A DNA stretch of 29,745 nt from Prevotella sp. UBA4376 (GCA_002391185.1 DGRY01000100.1:1-29745), one strand, 5' to 3'; positions 1 through 9,596 are shown, numbered from the stretch's first letter. Numbers and translations: made by a program. Notes: a model not told the origin generated them from the letters alone.

Positions 1-12
1 TTTCAAAACAAC

Positions 13-87
13 GGGCGTTTAGCTCAGCTGGTTTAGAGCATCTGCCTTACAAGCAGATGGTCGGCGGTTCGAATCCGTCAACGCCCA
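13..87 (+). tRNA. tRNA-Val (anticodon TAC)
   Basis: A complete cloverleaf can be folded. The 7-bp acceptor stem pairs GGGCGTT with AACGCCC at 80-86, followed by discriminator A at 87. The anticodon loop CTTACAA gives anticodon TAC, which reads GTA valine codons. The T arm carries the usual GGTTCGAATCC core. The CCA end is not encoded. A strong hairpin terminator follows at once. Confidence 0.95.
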
Positions 88-88
88 C

Positions 89-128
89 AAAGAGGTTTTG
101 GATTAGAGTTCAAAGCCTCTTTTTTTTT
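89..128 (+). terminator. Rho-independent terminator of tRNA-Val
   Basis: AAAGAGGTTTTG pairs with CAAAGCCTCTTT (one G-T pair) around a 10-base loop and runs into a T tract. It separates the tRNA from purB. Confidence 0.85.
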
Positions 129-191
129 GTTTTTTAACCCTCTTAAAATATTATTGTAGATTTAAAGCGTAATACTTTCAATATAAATAAT

Positions 192-199
192 TACCTTTG
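192..199 (+). promoter_or_regulatory. Bacteroidetes -7 box upstream of purB
   Basis: TACCTTTG matches the TAnnTTTG consensus exactly and lies 35 bp before the purB start codon. No clear TTTG -33 box is seen at the standard spacing. Confidence 0.6.
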
Positions 200-234
200 C
201 AGCATTATTATAATAAAATTACGTAATTACAACT

Positions 235-1581
235 ATGAGTCTTGATACATTGACAGCCGTATCACCTATTGACGGTCGTTACAGAAGTAAAACAGAACCA
301 CTTGCAAACTATTTTTCAGAGTATGCGCTTATACGTTATCGCGTACGAGTAGAGATAGAATATTTCATTACATTATGTGAACTGCCACTTCCTCAGCTTG
401 CTGCATTCGATCATAACCTTTTTGAACGTTTGCGCAACATCTATCGTGATTTTACAGAAGAGTCTGCTTCTCGTGTGAAAGAAATAGAGAAGACAACCAA
501 TCATGATGTAAAAGCTGTAGAGTATTTTATCAAAGAAGAATTTGACAAGATTGGTGGACTTGATTCGTTCAAGGAGTTTATTCATTTCGGACTTACTTCG
601 CAGGATATAAACAACACAAGCATTCCTCTTTCTTTGAAAGAAGCTCTTGAAAATGTGTTCTATCCACAAGTAGAAGAACTTATAAGTCAGCTTCAACAGT
701 ATGCCGATGATTGGAAAAATGTACCTATGCTTGCAAAAACCCATGGTCAGCCAGCTTCTCCTACACGCTTAGGCAAGGAGGTAATGGTATATGTATATCG
801 TTTGACAGAACAGCTTAATGCTTTGAAGGCTTGCAAGTTCACAGCTAAGTTTGGTGGTGCAACAGGAAACTTTAATGCACATCATGTAGCTTATCCTTCT
901 TACGACTGGCGTGCTTTTGGCAATAAGTTCGTAAGCGAAAAACTTGGTTTGGAGCGTGAGCAATGGACCACACAGATTAGTAATTATGATTACCTTGGTG
1001 CTATTTTTGATGGTATTCGTCGTATCAATACAATTATCATAGACCTTGATCGCGACTTCTGGATGTATATTTCAATGGAATATTTCAAGCAGAAGATTAA
1101 GGCAGGTGAAGTTGGTTCAAGTGCAATGCCACACAAGGTAAATCCAATTGATTATGAAAATAGTGAAGGAAACCTTGGTATTGCCAATGCTATTCTACAA
1201 TTCCTTGCACAGAAACTGCCAGTAAGCCGTTTACAACGTGATCTTACAGATTCAACAGTTCTTCGCAATATCGGTGTTCCTGTTGGTCATAGTGTTATCG
1301 CTATTCAGTCAACACTTAAGGGATTGCGCAAGCTTATCTTGAATGAAGCTAAGGTAGCAGAAGACCTTGATAATACATGGGCTGTGGTAGCTGAAGCTAT
1401 TCAGACAATACTTCGTCGAGAGGCCTATCCACATCCTTACGAAGCTTTGAAGGCATTGACACGTACCAATACTGCGATGACAGAAGAAACAATTCATGAG
1501 TTTATTCAAGGATTGAATGTCAGCGATGCTGTAAAAGCAGAACTTATGGAAATTACTCCCCATAACTATACGGGAATCTAA
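235..1581 (+). CDS. purB: Adenylosuccinate lyase
   Basis: Cytoplasmic enzyme of purine synthesis. It removes fumarate from SAICAR and from adenylosuccinate. The 448-residue length is normal for the long bacterial form. Visible landmarks are the N-terminal SPIDGRYR, the KTHGQPASPT block with general acid/base candidate H170, and the superfamily signature loop GSSAMPHKVNPIDYEN, in which S295 or S296 is the likely catalytic serine. The ATG start is preceded by a -7 box at 192-199. It stands alone between the tRNA and the pseudouridine synthase, and no purine operon partner is nearby. No terminator was seen in the 130 bp after the stop. Confidence 0.96.
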   Translation: MSLDTLTAVSPIDGRYRSKTEPLANYFSEYALIRYRVRVEIEYFITLCELPLPQLAAFDHNLFERLRNIYRDFTEESASRVKEIEKTTNHDVKAVEYFIKEEFDKIGGLDSFKEFIHFGLTSQDINNTSIPLSLKEALENVFYPQVEELISQLQQYADDWKNVPMLAKTHGQPASPTRLGKEVMVYVYRLTEQLNALKACKFTAKFGGATGNFNAHHVAYPSYDWRAFGNKFVSEKLGLEREQWTTQISNYDYLGAIFDGIRRINTIIIDLDRDFWMYISMEYFKQKIKAGEVGSSAMPHKVNPIDYENSEGNLGIANAILQFLAQKLPVSRLQRDLTDSTVLRNIGVPVGHSVIAIQSTLKGLRKLILNEAKVAEDLDNTWAVVAEAIQTILRREAYPHPYEALKALTRTNTAMTEETIHEFIQGLNVSDAVKAELMEITPHNYTGI

Positions 1582-1711
1582 ATATGTAAATGGAGATACT
1601 TATGATATTTTCAGAGTATTAGCCCCAAAAACTTAATAGAGACTGTATAAATAAGAGTGTAAAGTAAATATATTTAATACTAACCGCCGAGAGGCTTATT
1701 ATTTAATTAAA

Positions 1712-3154
1712 ATGGATTCAGAATTCGAAAACAAATCTCAAGATCAGGCTGCAGAGCAGCAGAATGAGAGTAGCCGTGAGGGCTACGGAAGAACAGCAGG
1801 TAGCTATTCATACCATGCAACAGGACGCCCACATCGTCCACGTATTAATTCACAGCGTGCTTATAGTAGCGATCGTGGCTCTGCTTCCAACACAGAAGGT
1901 GGATTCCGCCCAGAAGGTTTTGGCGCAGGACTCCAGAGTAATAACGAACGCCCACAGCGTGGTGGCTATCAGTCACGTCAGCAGGGTGGTTACAATAGTA
2001 ATCGTGGCGGCTATCAGAGTCGTGGTGGTTATGGTAACTCTCGTGGTGGCTATCAGTCACGTCAGCAGGGTGGCTACGGACGTAATGAGGGAGGTTATCA
2101 GCCACGTCAGCAGGCAGGTGGCTATCGCCCACGCTACAACAATGATGATAATCAAGGCTATCAGCCACGCCAGCAGGCAGGCGGCTATCGCCCACGTTAT
2201 ACCAATAATATAGAAGGTGGCTATCAGAGCCGTGGTGGCTATAATAACAACTCTCGTGGTGGTTATGGCAGTCCACGTGGCGGCTATCAGAGCCGTGGTG
2301 GCTATAATAACAACTCTCGTGGTGGTTATGGCAATCCACGTGGTGGCTATCGTCCTCATACAGCTGATTACGATCCAAATGCTAAGTATAGCATGAAGAA
2401 GCGTATAGAGTATAGCGAGGCTAATATCGATCCAAACGAGCCAATCCGTCTTAACAAGTTCCTTGCCAATGCAGGTGTTTGCTCTCGTCGTGAGGCTGAT
2501 GAGTTTATTCAGGCAGGTGTTGTAAGCGTTAATGGTGAGGTTGTTAATGAGCTTGGTACAAAGGTAAAGCGTTCTGACGAGGTTAAGTTCCACGATCAGG
2601 TTGTTTCTTTGGAAAAGAAGGTTTATGTTCTTCTCAATAAACCAAAGGATTATGTAACAACAAGTGATGATCCACAGCAGCGTAAGACCGTTATGGATCT
2701 TGTTAAGGATGCTTGTCCTGAGCGTATTTATCCAGTGGGTCGTCTCGACCGTAACACAACAGGTGTACTTCTTCTTACCAATGATGGTGACTTGGCTTCT
2801 AAGCTTACTCATCCAAAATTCCTCAAGAAGAAAGTATATCACGCATTCCTCGATAAACCAGTAGCAGCTGCAGATATGCAGAAGATTGCAGAGGGTATCG
2901 AACTTGAAGATGGTGAAATCCATGCAGACGCTATTGAATATGCTGATGAGCGCGATAAGAGTCAGGTAGGTATCGAAATTCACAGTGGTAAGAACCGTAT
3001 TGTTCGCCGTATTTTCGAGAGTCTTGGCTATCGTGTGACGAAGCTTGATCGTGTTCAGTTTGTAGGTCTCACCAAGAAGAATCTTCGTCGTGGTGATTGG
3101 AGATTCCTTACTGAGCAGGAAGTAGAGATGCTTCGTAGTGGAATGTTTGAATAA
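1712..3154 (+). CDS. RsuA/RluB-family pseudouridine synthase with long RGG/GGYQSR-rich N-terminus
   Basis: Converts a specific rRNA uridine to pseudouridine. The C-terminal half has an S4 RNA-binding domain (about residues 243-285, IRLNKFLANAGVCSRREAD) and the RsuA/RluB catalytic domain with GRLDRNTTGVLLL, where D346 is the catalytic aspartate. Residues of about 24-225 are low complexity, made of repeats of GGYQSR, GGYGN, RQQ and YRPRY. This resembles RGG-type RNA-binding tails and makes the protein much longer than the usual 230-300 residues. The extension is in frame with no stops, and its nucleotide repeats create long shadow frames on both strands. Large-subunit (RluB-like) versus small-subunit (RsuA-like) specificity cannot be settled from motifs. 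The family call is firm. Confidence 0.9.
   Translation: MDSEFENKSQDQAAEQQNESSREGYGRTAGSYSYHATGRPHRPRINSQRAYSSDRGSASNTEGGFRPEGFGAGLQSNNERPQRGGYQSRQQGGYNSNRGGYQSRGGYGNSRGGYQSRQQGGYGRNEGGYQPRQQAGGYRPRYNNDDNQGYQPRQQAGGYRPRYTNNIEGGYQSRGGYNNNSRGGYGSPRGGYQSRGGYNNNSRGGYGNPRGGYRPHTADYDPNAKYSMKKRIEYSEANIDPNEPIRLNKFLANAGVCSRREADEFIQAGVVSVNGEVVNELGTKVKRSDEVKFHDQVVSLEKKVYVLLNKPKDYVTTSDDPQQRKTVMDLVKDACPERIYPVGRLDRNTTGVLLLTNDGDLASKLTHPKFLKKKVYHAFLDKPVAAADMQKIAEGIELEDGEIHADAIEYADERDKSQVGIEIHSGKNRIVRRIFESLGYRVTKLDRVQFVGLTKKNLRRGDWRFLTEQEVEMLRSGMFE
1914..2352 (+). repeat. Coding tandem repeats of the RGG-like region
   Basis: Repeated in-frame units such as GGTGGCTATCAG and CGTGGTGG. Two near-identical blocks of about 60 bp sit at about 2215-2284 and 2277-2346. 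Recent unit duplication by slippage or recombination is likely, so length may vary between strains. Confidence 0.8.
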
Positions 3155-3173
3155 TATTGAATAATTGAATAAA

Positions 3174-3241
3174 GAAAAAATGAAAGTTTGAATATTACTA
3201 AAACAGCAATGCATGGTAAACATTCATTCTTTCATTTTTTC
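3174..3241 (+). terminator. AT-rich inverted repeat between the pseudouridine synthase gene and asnS
   Basis: GAAAAAATGAAAG (3174-3186) is the exact reverse complement of CTTTCATTTTTTC (3229-3241). The stem ends in a T run, so it could act as a weak terminator of the upstream gene or form a leader structure for asnS. The low GC content of the stem makes either role uncertain. Confidence 0.4.
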
Positions 3242-3261
3242 TATCTTAAAATATTACGAAC

Positions 3262-4653
3262 GTGAAAAGAACAAAAGTCATCGATGCTCTTAAAAGCACC
3301 GATTATGGAACTGATATAAATGTAAAGGGATGGGTTCGTTCTCATCGTAGCAGTAAGGCTGTAGACTTTATTGCTTTGAACGACGGTTCTACTATCAAGA
3401 ACATTCAGGTTGTTGTTGACCCATCAACAATGGATGCTGAAGAACTTAAGAGTATCACTACAGGTGCATGTATTAGTGTTGTAGGTGTGCTTGTGGAGAG
3501 CCAAGGTGGTGGTCAGGCTGTAGAGGTACAGGCCAAGGAGATTGAAATCTATGGTCTTTGTCCTACAGACTATCCTATGCAGAAAAAGGGACAGAGCTTT
3601 GAGTATATGCGTCAGTATGCTCATATGCGTCTTCGTACCAATACATTTGGGGCTGTTTTCCGCATTCGTCATAACATGGCTATTGCTGTTCACAAGTATT
3701 TCCATGATCATGGTTTCTACTATTTCCACACACCACTTATCACTGCATCTGATGCTGAAGGAGCTGGTGAGATGTTTCAGGTAACAACTCTCGATCTTGA
3801 TCGTGTTGCTAAGGAAGGTAAGGTAGATTACAGTAAGGATTTCTTCGGTAAGAAGACTAATCTTACTGTATCAGGACAGCTTGAAGGTGAGCTTGGTGCA
3901 ACAGCTCTTGGAGCTATCTACACCTTTGGTCCTACTTTCCGTGCAGAGAACAGTAATACCCCTCGTCACTTGGCTGAGTTCTGGATGATTGAGCCAGAGG
4001 TAGCCTTTATGGATAAGGACGAGTTGATGGATCTTGAGGAAGATTTTATCAAGTATTGTGTTCGTTGGGCTCTTGATAACTGTAAGGATGATCTTGAATT
4101 CTTGAATAAGATGATTGACAAGAATCTTCTCAATACACTTGAGAGTGTTGTTAAGGAAGATTTCGTACGTTTGTCTTATGGTGAGGGTATTGAAATCCTC
4201 AAGAAGGCGGCAGAAGATGGTAAGAAGTTTGAGTTCCCAATCACAGGATGGGGTATGGATCTTGCTTCAGAACATGAGCGCTATCTTGTAGAGGAACATT
4301 TCAAACGTCCTGTTATCATGACCGACTATCCTACAGAAATCAAGGCATTCTACATGAAGAAGAATCCTGATGGCAAGACTATGCAGGGTACTGATGTGCT
4401 CTTCCCACGTATTGGTGAGATTATTGGTGGTTCTGTTCGTGAAGAGAGCTATGATAAGTTGATGGAGGAAATTGATCGTCGTGGCATGGGTGAACAGCTT
4501 TACGATTGGTATCTTGATACACGTAAGTATGGTTCTTGTCCTCATGCTGGTTTTGGACTTGGATTCGAGCGTCTCATTCTGTTTGTAACAGGTATGCAGA
4601 ATATTCGTGATGTAATTCCATTCCCACGTACTCCTAAAAACGCAGAATTCTAA
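3262..4653 (+). CDS. asnS: Asparaginyl-tRNA synthetase
   Basis: Class IIb synthetase that charges tRNA-Asn. The N-terminal OB-fold anticodon-binding domain covers about residues 15-105 ([12 protein letters not shown]). The catalytic domain carries motif 2 ([21 protein letters not shown] in two pieces) and motif 3 ([15 protein letters not shown]) near the C-terminus. The protein has 463 residues, as expected. The start codon is GTG at 3262; no in-frame ATG fits the family N-terminus better. The gap to trpS is 2 bp, so the two synthetases are probably co-transcribed. Confidence 0.96.
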   Translation: MKRTKVIDALKSTDYGTDINVKGWVRSHRSSKAVDFIALNDGSTIKNIQVVVDPSTMDAEELKSITTGACISVVGVLVESQGGGQAVEVQAKEIEIYGLCPTDYPMQKKGQSFEYMRQYAHMRLRTNTFGAVFRIRHNMAIAVHKYFHDHGFYYFHTPLITASDAEGAGEMFQVTTLDLDRVAKEGKVDYSKDFFGKKTNLTVSGQLEGELGATALGAIYTFGPTFRAENSNTPRHLAEFWMIEPEVAFMDKDELMDLEEDFIKYCVRWALDNCKDDLEFLNKMIDKNLLNTLESVVKEDFVRLSYGEGIEILKKAAEDGKKFEFPITGWGMDLASEHERYLVEEHFKRPVIMTDYPTEIKAFYMKKNPDGKTMQGTDVLFPRIGEIIGGSVREESYDKLMEEIDRRGMGEQLYDWYLDTRKYGSCPHAGFGLGFERLILFVTGMQNIRDVIPFPRTPKNAEF

Positions 4654-4655
4654 TT

Positions 4656-5744
4656 ATGGGAAAAATAATTCTTACAGGTGACCGCCCAACAGGAAAACTT
4701 CATCTTGGACACTATGTGGGCAGTCTCCGTCGTCGTGTGCTTTTGCAGAATGAAGGTGATTACGACCGTATGTTTGTCTTTATGGCAGATGTTCAAGCGT
4801 TAACCGATAATGCAGATAATCCTGAGAAGATTCGTCAGAATATCATAGAGGTTGCTCTTGATTATCTTTCTGCTGGTCTTGACCCAGAAAAGTGTACTCT
4901 TTATATTCAGAGTATGATTCCTGAGCTTGCAGAGCTTACCACTTATTTGATGAATATCGTTAGTGTAAGTCGTGTTCAGCGTAATCCAACAGTAAAGACC
5001 GAGGTAAAGATGCGTGGTTTCGAGGGCGACTCAATTCCTCTTGGTTTCTTCTGTTACCCTGTGTCTCAGGCTGCTGATATTGCTGCTTTCAAGGCAACAA
5101 CAGTTCCTGCAGGCGAGGATCAGAGTCCAATGATTGAGCTTACTCGTGAACTTGTGAATCGTTTCAACAATATCTATGCTCCAGTGTTGGTAGAGCCAAA
5201 TATCATGCTTCCTGAGAATGCAACCCAGCGTCGTTTGCCAGGAACAGATGGTAAGGAGAAGATGTCAAAGAGTCTTGGCAACTGTATTTATCTTTCTGAT
5301 GATGCTGATACAGTATGGTCAAAGGTAAAGAGCATGTACACTGATCCTACTCATCTCAATGTTAGTGACCCTGGTCACGTTGAGGGAAATGCAGTGTTCA
5401 CTTATCTTGATGCTTTCTCTTGCGATCAGGACTTTGCTGATTTTTGGCCAGAGTTCAAGAATCTTGATGAGTTGAAGGCTGCCTATACAGCAGGTGGTAT
5501 TGGTGACATGAAGTGCAAGAAACTTCTTAATAATGTAATCAATCGTATGCTTGATCCTATTCGTGCTCGTCGTCACGAATATGAGCAGGATATTCCTGAA
5601 ATCTTCAATATTCTCAAGAAAGGTTCAGAGTCCGCTCGTGAAACAGCAGCTCAGACAATGTCAGAGGTTCGCAAGGCAATGCAGATAGACTACTTCAATG
5701 ATGCAGCTCTTATTCAGCAGCAGGCAGAAAAGTTCAAGAAGTAA
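4656..5744 (+). CDS. trpS: Tryptophanyl-tRNA synthetase
   Basis: Class I synthetase that charges tRNA-Trp. The HIGH motif reads HLGH at residues 16-19 and the KMSKS loop is intact at residues 202-206. [18 protein letters not shown] at the N-terminus is characteristic of TrpRS. It has 362 residues, a little longer than the common 330-340. It lies 2 bp after asnS with no room for a separate promoter, and a strong terminator follows. Confidence 0.96.
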   Translation: MGKIILTGDRPTGKLHLGHYVGSLRRRVLLQNEGDYDRMFVFMADVQALTDNADNPEKIRQNIIEVALDYLSAGLDPEKCTLYIQSMIPELAELTTYLMNIVSVSRVQRNPTVKTEVKMRGFEGDSIPLGFFCYPVSQAADIAAFKATTVPAGEDQSPMIELTRELVNRFNNIYAPVLVEPNIMLPENATQRRLPGTDGKEKMSKSLGNCIYLSDDADTVWSKVKSMYTDPTHLNVSDPGHVEGNAVFTYLDAFSCDQDFADFWPEFKNLDELKAAYTAGGIGDMKCKKLLNNVINRMLDPIRARRHEYEQDIPEIFNILKKGSESARETAAQTMSEVRKAMQIDYFNDAALIQQQAEKFKK

Positions 5745-5784
5745 TGCTTTGAGAAATAAGAATACTCAAACAGACAAAATAATT

Positions 5785-5815
5785 AAGAGCATTCCGTTTG
5801 GAATGCTCTTTTTTT
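5785..5815 (+). terminator. Terminator of asnS-trpS
   Basis: An 11-bp perfect stem, AAGAGCATTCC and GGAATGCTCTT around the loop GTTT, followed by a T tract. Confidence 0.9.
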
Positions 5816-5817
5816 AT

Positions 5818-5825
5818 TATCTTTG
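5818..5825 (+). promoter_or_regulatory. -7 box for the GH20 gene
   Basis: TATCTTTG matches TAnnTTTG and lies just past the terminator T tract, 31 bp before the start codon. A TTTG at 5797-5800 lies 17 bp upstream, inside the terminator hairpin; that is shorter than the usual 19-21 bp spacing. Confidence 0.6.
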
Positions 5826-5856
5826 CGCAGTAAAATTATTAATCTTATAAAATATT

Positions 5857-7872
5857 ATGAGCCGTTCATTACTATTATCATTACTTTTCTTCTTGCCACT
5901 TACTGGTAAGTCACAAACATTACTTCCACTTCCTCAACATTTTTCTAAGACAAAGGGCAGTTTCAGTCTTTCAGCTGCTTATAATTATGTTGATAAAACA
6001 GGTGGTGAGGCTAAGAATATCTATCTTGACAATTTTGCTCGTCCAAGCAGCAATTCCAAAAGAGCTTTTGTATTAAGAAACGCTGCTGTGCAACAATCGC
6101 CAGAAGCTTACAAACTACACATTACTAAGGATTCTGTTGTTGTAGAGGCAAACAGTAGAGAAGGATTCCTGCGAGCAGGACAGACCCTGATGCAGCTAAA
6201 GCAAAAAAACAGCCTTCAGACTTGCGATGTAGAAGATGCTCCAGAGCTCACGTGGCGTGGATTTATGCTTGACCTTTCACGCCATTTCTACCCTTTGAGT
6301 TTCTTAAAGAAGCAGGTTGATCTCATGGCTGCTTTCAAGCTTAACAAGTTTCATCTTCATCTCACAGATGGTGCAGGTTGGCGATTGCAGATAAAGCGTT
6401 ATCCACGTCTTACACATATAGCAGGTTGGCGCACACAAAGCGACTGGATCAAATGGTGGCGTAATGGCGACCGCAGATATGTTACCGAAGGTACAGATGG
6501 TGCTTATGGTGGGTATTACACTCAGGATGAAATGCGAGAACTTGTTGCCTACGCAAAGGAACGTGGCATTGAGATAATTCCTGAAATAGAAATGCCAGGA
6601 CATTCAGAGGAAGTGCTCACCACCTATCCCGAGATTGATTGTCGTAATGCTTACGATTCCAACGACAGTTCGCTTCCTATGACAGGTTCTATGTGTCCCG
6701 GAAACGAGGGAACATACAGTTTTCTTGAGAATGTGTTGAGCGAAGTGCTTGAAATATTTCCTTCAAAATATGTGCATATTGGTGGTGACGAGGCTGATAT
6801 GAAGGCTTGGAAAACCTGTCCGCTTTGCCAGCAGAAAATGAAAGAGGAGGGTTTCAAGAAAGAAAATCAGCTTCAGGCATATCTTATTCGTCGTATAGCA
6901 GCATGGCTTAAGGCTCACAACAAGCAATTGCTCGGATGGGACGAGATTATTGCCGACAGTCTTGGTTCAAATGCCTCTGTAATGGTGTGGCGCACTCAGG
7001 AATATGCTGCTGATGCTTTAAAGAAAGGTTACAATGTAGTGCTTGCTCCCAATAGTCATTGCTATATCAATCGTCAGCAGGATGCTCCTGAATTAGGCTC
7101 GGCAGGCGGTTATCTTTCACTCGAGAAAATATATAGTTTCAAACCTCTGAAGATTGATGGCATTACTGCCCAAAACCGCAAGAATGTGCTTGGTGTGCAG
7201 GCTTGTCTATGGACTGAGTTTGTGAACGAAGCTGCTGATGCAGAATATATGATGTGGCCCCGACTGCTTGCTATGAGCGAGATAGGGTGGAGGGGTGAAG
7301 CTCCAGAGAAATTCACTAATTTCCGCAAGCGCGCTCTTGTTTTTGCTGATGCAATAAGAAAACAAAAGGTAAATGTTTTTGATTTGCGTAAAGAGAAAGG
7401 CGAACGCAAAGAGAGTTTGAAGCCTGTAAAACATCTTGCTGTTGGTGCGAAGGTAACATATAACCACCGTTACTCTAATGCTTATGCAGCCTCAAAAGAA
7501 GCAACACTTGTTGACGGGCAACTTGGTGGATGGAATCATTCTGATAGACTTTGGCAAGGATTTATTGGTAAAGAAAGTCTCGATTTTGTTGTTGATTTAG
7601 GTAAAGAGATGCCTATTAAGAGTGTAGCTATGGAATTTATGCAGAATGCTGGTCCCGATATCTATTATCCGGCCACACTCACTATATCGCTCTCTGCTGA
7701 TGGCAGCAACTATGAACAGGTGTATCGTCAGGAGCAACCTGAAGTGAAGGATGGACTTCAGTTTAAAACATGGCAATGGAATGGTAAGAAACGTGCTCGC
7801 TACATTCATGTTGTTGGCATTCAGCCACGAAGCAATATGTGGATATTCACAGACGAAATAATAGTGAAGTAG
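5857..7872 (+). CDS. Secreted beta-N-acetylhexosaminidase, GH20, with C-terminal discoidin-like domain
   Basis: Removes terminal N-acetylhexosamine from glycans, probably mucin or host glycoconjugates, in the periplasm or at the outer membrane. The first 20 residues form a signal peptide ending KSQ. A GH20b-type domain (about 20-125) precedes the GH20 barrel, which opens with LDLSRHFYPL and carries LTDGAGWRLQIKRYP. The catalytic Asp-Glu pair is D311-E312 in HIGGDEAD. Residues of about 535-670 (DGQLGGWNH...DFVVDLG) resemble an F5/8-type carbohydrate-binding domain. The sialidase/hexosaminidase class is common in mucin-foraging Bacteroidales. A second exported protein gene follows after 31 bp. 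Confidence 0.93.
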   Translation: MSRSLLLSLLFFLPLTGKSQTLLPLPQHFSKTKGSFSLSAAYNYVDKTGGEAKNIYLDNFARPSSNSKRAFVLRNAAVQQSPEAYKLHITKDSVVVEANSREGFLRAGQTLMQLKQKNSLQTCDVEDAPELTWRGFMLDLSRHFYPLSFLKKQVDLMAAFKLNKFHLHLTDGAGWRLQIKRYPRLTHIAGWRTQSDWIKWWRNGDRRYVTEGTDGAYGGYYTQDEMRELVAYAKERGIEIIPEIEMPGHSEEVLTTYPEIDCRNAYDSNDSSLPMTGSMCPGNEGTYSFLENVLSEVLEIFPSKYVHIGGDEADMKAWKTCPLCQQKMKEEGFKKENQLQAYLIRRIAAWLKAHNKQLLGWDEIIADSLGSNASVMVWRTQEYAADALKKGYNVVLAPNSHCYINRQQDAPELGSAGGYLSLEKIYSFKPLKIDGITAQNRKNVLGVQACLWTEFVNEAADAEYMMWPRLLAMSEIGWRGEAPEKFTNFRKRALVFADAIRKQKVNVFDLRKEKGERKESLKPVKHLAVGAKVTYNHRYSNAYAASKEATLVDGQLGGWNHSDRLWQGFIGKESLDFVVDLGKEMPIKSVAMEFMQNAGPDIYYPATLTISLSADGSNYEQVYRQEQPEVKDGLQFKTWQWNGKKRARYIHVVGIQPRSNMWIFTDEIIVK

Positions 7873-7903
7873 TAAGAGTAAAAATGTAAAAAGGTAAAAC
7901 ATA

Positions 7904-8875
7904 ATGGAAAAAGATTGTATTAAATGTATGTATCGCTCAGCCTTGTTGCTGATTGTTCTTCTCTTTAGTATTAGCTCTTCGTTTGCACAGCTCACTCGTC
8001 AGCGCCATTTTCGTCGTAGTGTTCCAGCTGGAAACTATAGCGGTTTGGCAAAGATAAACGACACACTCTATGCTGTTGTTGATGACAAGATAGCACGCGA
8101 TGGCTTCGCTTATTTGAGTATAAAAACATCTCCTGTTACAGGCGAAATAGAGAGTGTTGACACCGTTGGAGCTGTGTTCTCGGGTATTCCCAATCGTGAT
8201 GAAGAAGGTATTTGCTATGTACCATCTACAAACACGCTGTTCATTAGTGCTGAAAACGATAATAAAGTGCTCGAATACACTCGCGAGGGCAAACTCACGG
8301 GACGTGAACTGCAGATTCCTGACGACTTGAAACGAGCAAAAACCAACTATGGTCTTGAGTCGCTCACCTACGACACTATCCGTCATCGTTTCTTCACTGT
8401 TTCCGAGGCACCTCTAAAAGGTGATACACTACAGTATATTCTTGAATTCAACGACGATTTGCAGTTTGTGCGTCGCATACCTTATCTCATGGATAAACCA
8501 AAGGCAAAGCCTGGAAAAAAGGCAAACTATCTTCATGGCATATCAGATATTCTTGCCCTTCCCGACGGTCGTTTGCTTGTTCTTGAGCGCGAGGGCTTTT
8601 TCCCACGCATAGAGTATGGATCATGGGTTAAATGCTATATTTATTGCATCTCGCCAGATGAATACAAAACTGGAATAGTGAGCAAAAAACTTCTTACCAA
8701 CTGGGAAACCCACATGAATATTTTTCATCAAGACTTGGCAAACTACGAGGGAATGGCTCTTGGCAATCCTCTTCCCGATGGTCGTCAGGTGATTATCCTT
8801 TGTGCCGACAGTCAGGCTCAGCTAATGGGCATCCTTCGTGACTGGTTCAGAACATTCGTTCTCCTCCCCTTATGA
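7904..8875 (+). CDS. Exported phytase-like esterase-family protein
   Basis: A 323-residue protein whose N-terminus carries a hydrophobic signal ending SSFAQ. The start may be the ATG at 7904 or the ATG at 7928, which leaves a more typical signal peptide. GNYSGLAKINDTLYAVVDDK, RDEEGICYVPS, YGLESLTYD and LHGISDILALPDGRLLVLERE match the esterase-like-activity-of-phytase beta-propeller family as I know it. The substrate is unknown. It is probably co-transcribed with the hexosaminidase. The last residues (LLPL, stop TGA) are encoded by a REP-like palindrome, so the native C-terminus was probably altered by that insertion. Confidence 0.72.
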   Translation: MEKDCIKCMYRSALLLIVLLFSISSSFAQLTRQRHFRRSVPAGNYSGLAKINDTLYAVVDDKIARDGFAYLSIKTSPVTGEIESVDTVGAVFSGIPNRDEEGICYVPSTNTLFISAENDNKVLEYTREGKLTGRELQIPDDLKRAKTNYGLESLTYDTIRHRFFTVSEAPLKGDTLQYILEFNDDLQFVRRIPYLMDKPKAKPGKKANYLHGISDILALPDGRLLVLEREGFFPRIEYGSWVKCYIYCISPDEYKTGIVSKKLLTNWETHMNIFHQDLANYEGMALGNPLPDGRQVIILCADSQAQLMGILRDWFRTFVLLPL

Positions 8876-8898
8876 AGGGGAGGGCAAGGGAGGAGTTG
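8859..8898. repeat. REP-like palindrome 1
   Basis: TCCCCTTATGAAGGGGA with outer GGGAGGAG. It overlaps the end of the phytase-like gene and supplies its TGA stop at 8873-8875. Confidence 0.75.
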
Positions 8899-9028
8899 GT
8901 TATCCCCAATGTAAGCACAGAACTTATCTCCTTCAATTTTACAATTTCTGTCGATATAAAATATTTTTGCATATTAGCGTAAACGAAGGTCAGTTATATT
9001 AAGCACTTTTCTTGTAATATTTTGAAAT

Positions 9029-9060
9029 TTTCTGCAATAAAGTAAGTGATTATACGTTTT
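9029..9060 (+). promoter_or_regulatory. Possible promoter of the 133-residue protein gene
   Basis: TTTC (9029-9032) and TACGTTTT (9053-9060) are separated by 20 bp. This is close to the Bacteroidetes TTTG / TAnnTTTG pattern, with one mismatch in each box. Confidence 0.4.
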
Positions 9061-9077
9061 TTTCAAAAATACAAATT

Positions 9078-9479
9078 ATGAAAAGAGTATTATTAAGTTT
9101 ATTGCTTACGGTTGTTGTTATGAGCTCTTCTGCTCAGACAAAGCGTTATTTTTGCGAGGTACAGAGAGTAAAGAATGATGATTTCCTTACTTCATCAATC
9201 ACACTTGAATTTGGGCGTAATATTCCTAAAGACTTTTGGGGATGTGTTAATATTGTTGATGAAAAAACGGGTAAACCAATCTATTTTAAAACCTTGATTG
9301 ATGCAGCAAATTACATGGCTGAAAAAGGTTGGAAATTCTTGCAGGCATATTCAAGCAATAGTGGTAAAGAACATATAGAACATTGGATTTTCTGCAAAGA
9401 TGCTGAGAACTTTGAAAAAGCCAAAGAAGGTTTGACTACAAGAGATGAATATAAAAAGCGTAAAGCGCCAAAAAGTTAG
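9078..9479 (+). CDS. Small exported protein of unknown function
   Basis: A 133-residue protein that I do not recognise. Residues 1-19 form a signal peptide ending SSSAQ. The mature part is about 114 residues, mixed polar, with two Cys (in RYFCEV and WIFCKD) and a basic C-terminal tail. Central text such as LEFGRNIPKDFWGCVNIVDEK does not point to a family. It has its own likely promoter and faces a Kef-type antiporter downstream. The ORF is real on the evidence of the signal peptide and codon use; its job is unknown. Confidence 0.7.
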   Translation: MKRVLLSLLLTVVVMSSSAQTKRYFCEVQRVKNDDFLTSSITLEFGRNIPKDFWGCVNIVDEKTGKPIYFKTLIDAANYMAEKGWKFLQAYSSNSGKEHIEHWIFCKDAENFEKAKEGLTTRDEYKKRKAPKS

Positions 9480-9532
9480 GAGATAGAAAGAGTTAGAAGG
9501 TAGGCGGTAATTCAAAATTGAATAATTCATAA

Positions 9533-9548
9533 TTGCCCTTTTGGGCAA
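9533..9548. repeat. Short hairpin beside AT-rich repeat
   Basis: TTGCCC and GGGCAA around TTTT, preceded by AATTGAATAATTCATAATT-like repeats. There is no T tract after it, so it is not a normal terminator. It resembles the other hairpin-plus-AT-repeat loci in this window. Confidence 0.5.
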
Positions 9549-9588
9549 CTAATTCCACATTCTACATTCCAAATTCCAAATTATTTTA

Positions 9589-9596
9589 TACCTTTG
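9589..9596 (+). promoter_or_regulatory. -7 box just upstream of the antiporter
   Basis: TACCTTTG matches TAnnTTTG exactly but lies only 8 bp before the preferred ATG at 9605, which would give a very short 5' leader. Confidence 0.5.

Noticed and set aside
2057..3223. 388-codon open frame on the minus strand
   Set aside because: It is antisense to the pseudouridine synthase; its repeats mirror the coding repeats and the protein is a Leu/Ile/Thr/Ala-rich string without any family motif.
7937..8386. 149-codon minus-strand frame
   Set aside because: Shadow of the phytase-like gene, with no start context or motif.
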